The notes beneath the pieces are model-generated. The model was given only the letters and a program-made list of their open reading frames with translations. It made no database searches and was not told the DNA's origin. Made by a program: the position numbers and the translations under genes. A DNA stretch of 7,876 bases from an uncultured Beijerinckiaceae bacterium (GTDB lineage Bacteria > Pseudomonadota > Alphaproteobacteria > Rhizobiales > Beijerinckiaceae), in assembly GCA_937873345.1 (NCBI GenBank), contig CALMRL010000439.1:1-7876 (forward strand), read 5' to 3'. Below are positions 1-5,519 of this stretch, one piece after another; positions within the stretch are counted from its first letter, which is position 1; every line of letters starts with the position of its first letter.

Positions 1-50
1 CCCCTCCACCGTGCTGCGCACGGTCCCCCTCCCCCGCTGCGCAGGGGAGG
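1..50. repeat. Tandem GC-rich hairpin repeat (REP-like)
   Basis: Two hairpins lie side by side. The first has the perfect arms ACCGTGC (8-14) and GCACGGT (18-24) around TGC. The second has CCTCCCC (28-34) and GGGGAGG (44-50), with a small inner GC/GC pairing around TGC. The C-rich, purine/pyrimidine-skewed design with TGC loops resembles the dispersed intergenic repeats of many alphaproteobacteria. That resemblance is from memory and no copy-number check was possible. The element may start before the window. It lies at the 3' end of the regulator gene, whose reading frame passes through it without a stop. Confidence 0.55.
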
Positions 51-1602
51 ATATCGCCAGCGATCCCCATCTTGTGCATCCCCCCTCCCTGAAGGCGAAG
101 GGCGACAGCATACGCGCCGTTTCGTCGACGTCGAGCGGGCGCAGCGCCGGCGGCGCGGCGCGCTGCGGGCAGGCCGGGCGGTCGCACAGTCGGCAGGCGA
201 TGCCGACCGGCGTCGCATCCGGCGTCTGCAGGTCGAAGCGCCGGGCGTAGACCAGCCGGTGGGCGTATTTCAGTTCGCAGCCGAGGGCGATGGCGAAGCG
301 CGGCGCCACCGCGCCGTAGGGGTTGACGGCGCGGCGCACGGTGCGCGCCACCGAGAACCATTGCGCCCCGTCGGGCAGCTCGATCACGTCGGCGAGGATG
401 CGGCCGGGCTCGGCGAAGGTGGCGTGGACGTTCCACAGCCCGCAGGTGCCCCCCGCCTGCGCGAAGGGAAAGCGCCCGGCGGAGAAGCGCTTCGACACGT
501 TGCCGGCGATATCGACCCGCATTAGGAAGAACGGGATACCCCGCGACGTCGGCCGGCTCATCGTGGTCAGGCGGTGCGCGACCTGCTCGAAGGAGGCGCC
601 GAAGCGCGCCGCCAGCACTTCGAGATCGTAGCCCGTCGCTTCGGCCGCCTCGCGGACGCGGGAGTAGGGCATCATCACCGCGCCGGCGAAGTAGTTCGCC
701 AGCGTCACGCGCAGCAGGCGGCGCGCCGTGTCGTCAGCCGGCTCCAGCTTCGCGCACAGCGCGTTGACCAGCGCACCATGCTCGGAGATGGCGAGCTGGT
801 AGGCGAGCTGGAAGGTCCGGCCGGGACCATCCATCAGTTCGGAGACGAGGAGCTGCCGACGGTGCAGGTCGTAGAAGCGCAGCCGCTCGCCCATCACGTC
901 GACGGGTAGCAGGCGCACGCGGATGCCATGGCGGGCGCGCAGCCGCTCGGCCATCACGTGGAACGGTTCGGGGCCTTCCAGCGCCAGGTCGGAGGCGAAG
1001 GACTCGGCGAGGTCGTCCAGCTCGGGGAAGTGGTTGCGCGACTCCTGCAGGATGGCGCGTACCCGCTCGATCGGGCTGTCGCCGAGGGCGTTCTCCGCCT
1101 CCCCGCCGGCCATCCTCGCGTTGGGCAGGCCGTCGGCACGCTCGGCGCCGCGCCCGGCGCTGGCGACGAGCCGTGCCTCGGCCGTCTCGCGGGCGGCGGT
1201 GTAGGCGCGATGCAGCCGGCCCATCGCGGCGATCAGGGTGGGGGCGTATTCCGCCGCATCGTGCAGCTCGGCGCGCGACACCGGCGCGTCGCGGAACAGC
1301 GGGTCGGCCAGCATCTGCTCCAGCTCGGTGACGGCCGCGTCGGCCTGATCCTCCATGAACTCGCGGGGATCGATGCCGTAGCGGTCGGTGAGGCGGGCGA
1401 GGATCGGCACGGTGATCGGGCGCTGGTTGCGCTCCATCAGGTTGAGGTAGGAGGGCGAGACGGCCAGCTCCTCCGCCATCCTCACCTGGGTCAGGCCACG
1501 CTCGCGCCGCAGCCGCTTCAGCCGTGGCCCGGCCAGGATCTTTCGCGCCGGGGTGGGCGAGGAGGTCGGCACGGGAGTGAGCGCGGGCGATGACACCGTC
1601 AT
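1..1602 (-). CDS. Short-chain fatty acyl-CoA regulator (ScfR/RamB family), 3' end beyond the window
   Basis: This is a DNA-binding transcription regulator that probably controls the divergent isocitrate lyase gene. From ATG at 1602 the frame stays open to the window edge (534 codons). Residues about 25-82 are an XRE helix-turn-helix (RLKRLRRERGLTQ, then SPSYLNLMERNQRP). Residues after about 210 resemble the IrrE/ImmA peptidase-like fold (ANYFAGAVMMPYSR, then RFGASFEQVAHRL), but at the expected HExxH site the sequence is QLAISEHGAL, so zinc-protease activity is unlikely. A C-terminal cysteine group (CRLCDRPACPQR) fits the family. Known relatives are RamB of Corynebacterium, which acts on aceA/aceB, and PccR of Rhodobacter, which acts on propionyl-CoA genes. 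Homologues usually end near the SPFAF motif (residue 504 here). The residues beyond it come from the hairpin repeat and look like a non-native tail. No clear Shine-Dalgarno precedes the ATG, so the start is less certain than the frame. Confidence 0.88.
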   Translation of the reverse strand, partial: MTVSSPALTPVPTSSPTPARKILAGPRLKRLRRERGLTQVRMAEELAVSPSYLNLMERNQRPITVPILARLTDRYGIDPREFMEDQADAAVTELEQMLADPLFRDAPVSRAELHDAAEYAPTLIAAMGRLHRAYTAARETAEARLVASAGRGAERADGLPNARMAGGEAENALGDSPIERVRAILQESRNHFPELDDLAESFASDLALEGPEPFHVMAERLRARHGIRVRLLPVDVMGERLRFYDLHRRQLLVSELMDGPGRTFQLAYQLAISEHGALVNALCAKLEPADDTARRLLRVTLANYFAGAVMMPYSRVREAAEATGYDLEVLAARFGASFEQVAHRLTTMSRPTSRGIPFFLMRVDIAGNVSKRFSAGRFPFAQAGGTCGLWNVHATFAEPGRILADVIELPDGAQWFSVARTVRRAVNPYGAVAPRFAIALGCELKYAHRLVYARRFDLQTPDATPVGIACRLCDRPACPQRAAPPALRPLDVDETARMLSPFAFREGGCTRWGSLAISSPAQRGRGTVRSTVEG

Positions 1603-1631
1603 TGTCAAGTCTTTACCACATTACAAACCGG

Positions 1632-1643
1632 GAAGTAAACTTC
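1632..1643. promoter_or_regulatory. Candidate operator palindrome
   Basis: GAAGT-AA-ACTTC is a perfect 5-bp inverted repeat, 30-41 bp upstream of the regulator start and inside the only AT-rich stretch of the divergent region. It is a plausible binding site for the adjacent XRE-type regulator, which would link autoregulation and aceA control. The assignment rests on position and symmetry only. Confidence 0.3.
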
Positions 1644-1825
1644 ACACAGCGTGACCTGAATCCCCAGCGGGCTCCCTTGCGTCGGCGCGCCGGGTGATGA
1701 CCTTAGCCACGGCGGCCGAGGGGGACCCGGCGTCGACCCATCATCGCACCCGTGCCGGCGGCACCCGTGCCTCGTGCGACCGTTCGATGGGCGGCGCGCA
1801 CCCGAGTTTTTATCCACCATCGGCC

Positions 1826-1833
1826 AGAAGGAG
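1826..1833 (+). promoter_or_regulatory. Ribosome binding site fixing the TTG start of aceA
   Basis: AGAAGGAG, with the AGGAG core at 1829-1833, lies 7 nt before TTG at 1841. The family N-terminus begins exactly there (SYRDDLSAVETM). This outweighs the earlier in-frame ATG at 1694, which has no family-like sequence after it. Confidence 0.75.
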
Positions 1834-1840
1834 CGCACCC

Positions 1841-3505
1841 TTGTCCTACCGCGACGATCTTTCCGCCGTCGAGACGATGATCTCGGGCAAGCACGGTACC
1901 TGGGACGGCATCTCCGCCGAGGCGGTCGCCCGCATGCGGCTGCAGAACCGCTTCACCACCGGGTTGGATATCGCTCGCTACACCGCTGGCATCATGCGCG
2001 AGGACATGGCGGCCTACGACGCCGACCCCTCGCAGTACACTCAGTCGCTCGGCTGCTGGCATGGCTTCGTCGCGCAGCAGAAGATGATCGCGATCAAGAA
2101 GCACTTCGGCACCACCAAGCGCCGCTACATCTACCTGTCCGGCTGGATGGTCGCCGCGTTGCGCTCCGAGTTCGGTCCGCTGCCCGACCAGTCGATGCAC
2201 GAGAAGACCAGCGTGCCGGCGCTGATCGCCGAAATCTACACCTTCCTGCGCCAGGCCGACGCCCGCGAGCTCGGCAACCTGTTCCGCGACCTCGACGCCG
2301 CGCGCAAGAGCGGCGACCACGCCAAGGCGGAGAAGGCGCAGAGCGCGATCGACGGCTTCCAGACCCACGTCGTGCCGATCATCGCCGACATCGACGCAGG
2401 CTTCGGCAATGCGGAAGCGACCTATCTGCTGGGCAAGAAGATGATCGAGGCCGGCGCCTGCGCGCTTCAGATCGAGAACCAGGTCTCCGACGAGAAGCAG
2501 TGCGGCCACCAGGACGGCAAGGTGACCGTGCCGCACGAGGACTTCCTCGCCAAGGTGCGGGCGCTGCGCTACGCCTTCCTCGAACTCGGCGTCGACGATG
2601 GCGTGATCGTCACCCGTACCGACTCGCTCGGCGCCGGCCTGACCAAGCAGATCGCCGTCAGCCACAAGCCCGGCGCCCTCGGCGGCAAGTACAACTCCTA
2701 CCTCGATTGCGAGGCGGTGCCGGCCGAGAACGCCCGCAACGGCGACGTCATCCTCAACCGCGACGGCAAGATGATGCGTCCGCGCCGCCTGCCCTCGAAC
2801 CTCTACCAGTTCCGCTCCGGCACCGGCGCGGACCGTTGCGTGCTCGACTCGATCACCTCCCTGCAGAACGGCGCCGACCTCTTGTGGATCGAGACGGAAA
2901 AGCCGCACGTCGAGCAGGTGGCCTCGATGGTCGACCGCATCCGCGAGGTGATCCCCAACGCCAAACTCGTCTACAACAACTCGCCCTCGTTCAACTGGAC
3001 GCTGAACTTCCGCCAACAGGTGTTCGACGCGTGGGACGCCGCGGGCAAGGACGTCTCCGCCTACGACCGCAAGGGGCTGATGTCGGCGAAGTACGATGCG
3101 ACCGAGCTGGCCGCAGAAGCGGATGCCAAGATCCGCACCTTCCAGGCGGATGCGGCGAAGCGGGCCGGCGTGTTCCACCACCTCATCACCCTGCCGACCT
3201 ACCACACCGAGGCGCTGACGATGGATCACCTCGCCAAGGACTACTTCGGTCCCAAGGGGATGCTCGGCTACGTTCTCGACGTGCAGCGCCGCGAGATCCG
3301 CGACGGCGTCGCTTGCGTCCGCCACCAGAACATGGCGGGCTCGGACCTCGGCGACGATCACAAGGAGTTCTTCGCCGGCGAGGCGGCGCTCAAGGCGGCG
3401 GGCCTCGACAATACGATGCACCAGTTCGCCCACGACCACGACGCGCACACCGCCTCTGGCGAGCCGGCCGTGACCACCGGCCCGAGCGCCATCGCGGCGG
3501 AGTAA
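1841..3505 (+). CDS. aceA: Isocitrate lyase, long KQCGHQ type
   Basis: It cleaves isocitrate to succinate and glyoxylate in the cytoplasm, the first step of the glyoxylate bypass needed for growth on acetate or fatty acids. The product is 554 residues. Visible motifs are the conserved GWMVAALRSEFGPLPDQS (101-118), the metal-site stretch DIDAGFGN (183-190), the catalytic loop KQCGHQ (219-224) with Cys221 as the acid/base residue, and TLPTYHTEAL near the C-terminus. It closely follows the roughly 530-residue Pseudomonas aeruginosa-type enzyme rather than the shorter E. coli type (KKCGH). The family ends near DNTMHQF. About 25 further residues, starting His/Asp-rich, form a C-terminal extension. 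Translation starts at TTG, which could moderate expression. It is divergent from the ScfR-type regulator, which most likely controls it, and is closed by a hairpin terminator 30 bp downstream. Confidence 0.97.
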   Translation: MSYRDDLSAVETMISGKHGTWDGISAEAVARMRLQNRFTTGLDIARYTAGIMREDMAAYDADPSQYTQSLGCWHGFVAQQKMIAIKKHFGTTKRRYIYLSGWMVAALRSEFGPLPDQSMHEKTSVPALIAEIYTFLRQADARELGNLFRDLDAARKSGDHAKAEKAQSAIDGFQTHVVPIIADIDAGFGNAEATYLLGKKMIEAGACALQIENQVSDEKQCGHQDGKVTVPHEDFLAKVRALRYAFLELGVDDGVIVTRTDSLGAGLTKQIAVSHKPGALGGKYNSYLDCEAVPAENARNGDVILNRDGKMMRPRRLPSNLYQFRSGTGADRCVLDSITSLQNGADLLWIETEKPHVEQVASMVDRIREVIPNAKLVYNNSPSFNWTLNFRQQVFDAWDAAGKDVSAYDRKGLMSAKYDATELAAEADAKIRTFQADAAKRAGVFHHLITLPTYHTEALTMDHLAKDYFGPKGMLGYVLDVQRREIRDGVACVRHQNMAGSDLGDDHKEFFAGEAALKAAGLDNTMHQFAHDHDAHTASGEPAVTTGPSAIAAE

Positions 3506-3534
3506 CCTCTCCGCACATCCGATCGAGACGAAGA

Positions 3535-3559
3535 CCCCGGCGTTCGCGCCGGGGCCTTT
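3535..3559 (+). terminator. Hairpin terminator after aceA
   Basis: A perfect 8-bp GC stem, CCCCGGCG (3535-3542) with CGCCGGGG (3547-3554), encloses a stable TTCG tetraloop and is followed by CCTTT. The U-tract is short, as is common in GC-rich genomes. It lies 30 bp after the aceA stop and separates that gene from the solute-binding protein gene. Confidence 0.75.
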
Positions 3560-3580
3560 GCGTATGGCTGCCGCCCGCCT

Positions 3581-3593
3581 GCGTTACAAACGC
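3581..3593. promoter_or_regulatory. Palindrome sharing TTACAAAC with the aceA control region
   Basis: GCGTT-ACA-AACGC is a perfect 5-bp inverted repeat about 85 bp before the solute-binding protein start. Its TTACAAAC core is also found at 1621-1628 in the divergent region. It could be an operator or part of a promoter for the downstream gene. The evidence is weak. Confidence 0.2.
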
Positions 3594-3664
3594 GCAAGGT
3601 CGCGAACCCCTCCTGACCGGCATGCATTGACCTGTCGTGGGCGCGCAACGAGCGCCGGTCATCC

Positions 3665-3672
3665 GGAGAGGA
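3665..3672 (+). promoter_or_regulatory. Ribosome binding site fixing the start of the solute-binding protein
   Basis: GGAGAGGA lies 5 nt before ATG at 3678. This decides the start and, with it, the absence of a signal peptide. The in-frame sequence upstream (from ATG 3564 or earlier) is arginine-rich and gives no hydrophobic core either. Confidence 0.7.
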
Positions 3673-3677
3673 AATCC

Positions 3678-5159
3678 ATGACGCAGTCCGAGGGAGGCGG
3701 CGCCCCACCGAAGTGGGGTCCGCACAATACGGTGAGGGTGGTCGATCCCTCGCCCGTGAACTGGCTTTCCATCACCTGGAACACGATGGAGGAGCCGAAC
3801 CGCGTCGACCATGACGGCATCGGCCAGCCCTCGCTCGCCGAGAGCTTCACCTGGGTCGATGACGAGACCCTGGAGATGACCATGCGCGACGCCGTCTATC
3901 AGGATGGCGAGCGCTTCGATGCCCACATGTTCAAGCTCGGCTTCGACAAGGTGCAGGAGTGGGATAACCCGCATCCACCCGGCGCCTTCCTGAATTTCGC
4001 GCCCGACGTCACCTGCGAAGCGATCGACGACAAGACGATCCGTATGCGCTTTCCCGGCAAGGATTCCGCGGCGCTGATGAAGCTGCGCGGCATGCACCTT
4101 CCGTCGACGCGCTTCTGGAACGAATGGGGCTTTCGCGATCCCGAGACGGGCTCGGCTGAAGGCCACTGGTGAGTCATCGACGCGCCCGGTCCGTGGGGGA
4201 CCGGCCCGTTCGTGCTCACCTCGGGCACCTCGACGCTCAAGGGCCGCACCGATGAGGTGGTGATGGAGCCCAACGAGACCTACTGGAACCCGGCGCGCAA
4301 GCCGAAGGTCCGGATCGTCTACGACAACGCAATCGACAAGGCGGAAGCGATTCGCTCGGTGGCAGCGGGCGACGGGCGGGTCGACGTCGTGTTCGACGTG
4401 GTGCCCGACGTGGCGCATGCCTTCCGTTCGGACAGGGCGAAGATTCAGGCGAAGCGCTCGAAGTCCGTGCTGACCGGCGTGTTCAACGAGAACAAGCCGA
4501 ACTCGCCCTGGGTCAAGCCGGAGCTGCGCCGCGCCCTCAACCTCGCTCTCGACCGCGAACGTATCCTGAAGGACGGCGCGCACGGCTACGGTGAGATCAT
4601 GCCGGTGTTCATCCAGCAGGGCCGCTACGGCTCCGATCCTGCATTGAGGCCGTTCGCGCACGATGTCGGCACCGCCGCCCATCTCGTCGAGGAGGGTGGA
4701 TTGAAAGGCCAGAAGGTGGTGATCGTCGCCTCGCCGACCTACGGAAGAGTCGTCGACGAGATCATCAAGGATCTTCACGAAATCGGCCTGCAAGGCAAGG
4801 CGGTGATCACCAGGGAGGAGCCGCCGGAGGATTGGGACGTCAAGCTCGAATGGTATTTCGACTGGTCGCCGCAGTACCCCGTCGGCGTCGTCCACCGCGA
4901 GTTCTTCGGCAAGGGTGGCATCTTGCGCCACGCCCCGGAGGACGCCGGGTTCGACCGTTTGTACGAGAAGCTGTTGCGCACCGTGCAACAGCCGGCGCAG
5001 GAGGAGGTCGTCCGCGAGGTCGAACGCTACTGCCATGACCAGGCGAAAGCGCTGTTCCTGTACTCGCCCAACACGCTGTTCGCCGTATCGGACCGCGTCG
5101 GCTTCACCGCCTACGACACCTGCATGTCGGAGCTTGCTGAAACGGTGGTAAAGGACTAG
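3678..5159 (+). CDS. Family 5 extracellular solute-binding protein with in-frame UGA; probable selenoprotein (Sec165)
   Basis: This is a relative of the substrate-binding components of peptide/nickel-type ABC transporters (SBP_bac_5). The ligand cannot be told from sequence. The frame runs 493 codons if the single internal TGA (4170-4172) is decoded. Residues 1-164 carry the family N-lobe (PSLAESFTWVDDETLEMTMR). Sec165 follows GHW and precedes VIDAPGPWGTGPF, the family's GTGPF motif. The rest holds RRALNLALDRERIL and a C-terminal lobe ending at TAG. Reading frame and codon style are the same on both sides of the TGA, and no start with a ribosome site follows it. A SECIS-like hairpin follows the TGA and selB is the next recognised gene, so selenocysteine insertion is the best explanation. 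There is no signal peptide, lipobox or membrane segment, so the product may stay in the cytoplasm, unusual for a binding protein. No permease or ATPase genes are adjacent. Alternatives are a nonsense-mutated pseudogene or a sequencing error. Confidence 0.82.
4170..4210 (+). promoter_or_regulatory. UGA codon plus candidate bacterial SECIS element
   Basis: TGA (4170-4172) is followed by a hairpin with a perfect 7-bp upper stem, CCGGTCC (4186-4192) with GGACCGG (4198-4204), and the loop GTGGG. The loop begins 20 nt after the UGA and its first base is G, both within the accepted limits for bacterial SECIS elements. A weaker lower stem (4179-4184 with 4206-4210, with one bulge and one mismatch) extends it. 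The hairpin lies inside the codons for PGPWGTGP. The two glycine codons GGT and GGG used here depart from the usual GGC of this gene, and GGC in their place would break pairs 4190/4200 and 4191/4199. In such an element SelB's C-terminal domain would bind the loop. Confidence 0.7.
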
Positions 5160-5177
5160 CGAGACGTCGCATCCAGC

Positions 5178-5215
5178 AGACGGGACCGATCCAGTGCGCT
5201 GGGTCGGCCCCGTCT
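5178..5215 (+). terminator. Long hairpin after the solute-binding protein gene
   Basis: The arms are AGACGGG-a-CCGA-t-CCAG (5178-5194) and CTGG-g-TCGG-c-CCCGTCT (5199-5215), closed by the loop TGCG. That gives fifteen Watson-Crick pairs, one T/G wobble and one mismatch. The tail CTTGAGT has no real U-tract, so it may be a terminator of the GC-rich kind, a 3' end stabiliser, or part of a repeat. It begins 19 nt after the TAG stop. Confidence 0.5.
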
Positions 5216-5277
5216 CTTGAGTAAAGTCGAGACGGGGAGGTCAGGCGGCCTGTCCTCGTCGCTAGCGCGGCACTTCG

Positions 5278-5445
5278 GTGAGCGCGCTGGCGCGGCTCGG
5301 CACCGCCGCTCCGCGTTGCGAGGCGCCGAGACGTTTCGGCGGCGGAGAGAAGGTGTTCCCGACCCGGCAGGGCATGCATGACATGCTCTCAGGGACCGGC
5401 AAGTCGGCGCCGCTCGACAACGCCCGCTATCCCGGCCTGCGCTGA
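5278..5445 (+). CDS. Doubtful small reading frame (55 codons) or gene remnant
   Basis: A GTG-started frame bounded upstream by TAG (5263-5265) and ending at TGA encodes 55 residues. I do not recognise it. The second half (GGGEKVFPTRQGMHDMLSGT and on to LDNARYPGLR) has a mixed, protein-like composition rather than the arginine/alanine-rich look of antisense shadows. No ribosome binding site precedes the GTG, so it may be the tail of a gene lost by deletion or simply non-coding. Confidence 0.2.
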   Translation: MSALARLGTAAPRCEAPRRFGGGEKVFPTRQGMHDMLSGTGKSAPLDNARYPGLR

Positions 5446-5519
5446 CGAGCGTTTGGAGGACGCTGGCGCGGGGTAAAACTCTTGCCGGCCTCGCGCCCCG
5501 CGTGCGACGTGCTGCTCTC

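Larger units (their letters stand above)
1603..1840. promoter_or_regulatory. Divergent control region between the regulator and aceA
   Basis: This 238-bp gap separates two divergent genes and must hold both promoters. Positions 1603-1645 are a distinct AT-rich island in GC-rich surroundings, next to the regulator start codon. The island contains an imperfect inverted pair, AAGTCTTTAC (1607-1616) and GTAAACTT (1635-1642). It also holds ATTACAAA (1620-1627) followed after 4 bp by GAAGTAAA (1632-1639). That spacing matches the TTTGCAAA-N4-TTTGCAAA site described for PccR, but only 10 of 16 bases agree. A further ATGAC/GTCAT palindrome (1590-1602) overlaps the regulator start. I could not place -35/-10 boxes with confidence for either gene. 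Positions 1694-1840 could be read in frame with aceA but lack family similarity and are treated as leader. Confidence 0.5.
5160..5519. other. Intergenic stretch between the solute-binding protein gene and selB
   Basis: The 360 bp hold a long hairpin (5178-5215), a doubtful small reading frame (5278-5445), and a possible weak promoter for selB: TTTGGA (5452-5457), a 16-bp spacer, TAAAAC (5474-5479). I looked for the selenocysteine tRNA (long acceptor stem, UCA anticodon in an extended structure) on both strands and did not find it. The gap and hairpin suggest that selB is transcribed at least partly on its own. Confidence 0.5.

Noticed and set aside
1694..1840. Upstream ATG start giving isocitrate lyase 49 more residues
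   Set aside because: The added residues have no family similarity, and the ribosome site points to TTG 1841.
1703..3448. 581-codon open frame on the minus strand inside aceA
   Set aside because: It is antisense to a clear isocitrate lyase and arises from high third-position GC; its translation is Val/Arg/Gly-rich with no family resemblance.
3390..5036. 548-codon open frame on the minus strand across the solute-binding protein gene
   Set aside because: It is an antisense shadow of a recognisable protein and overlaps two genes and a terminator.
4173..5159. Separate downstream gene starting at GTG 4212
   Set aside because: No ribosome binding site, a start inside the conserved GTGPF motif, and the same frame as the upstream part; one gene with a recoded TGA explains it better.
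5372..5386. GCATG/CATGC inverted repeat
   Set aside because: Short, with no link to a start, promoter or terminator; likely chance.
5443..5470. Second recoded UGA at the end of the 55-codon frame, with the AGCGT/ACGCT hairpin (5448-5464)
   Set aside because: The loop begins only 7 nt after the TGA, too close for a SECIS element, and the read-through sequence is not protein-like.
5160..5519. Selenocysteine tRNA gene (selC) near selB
   Set aside because: No anticodon arm with UCA and no long acceptor or variable arm could be assembled on either strand.
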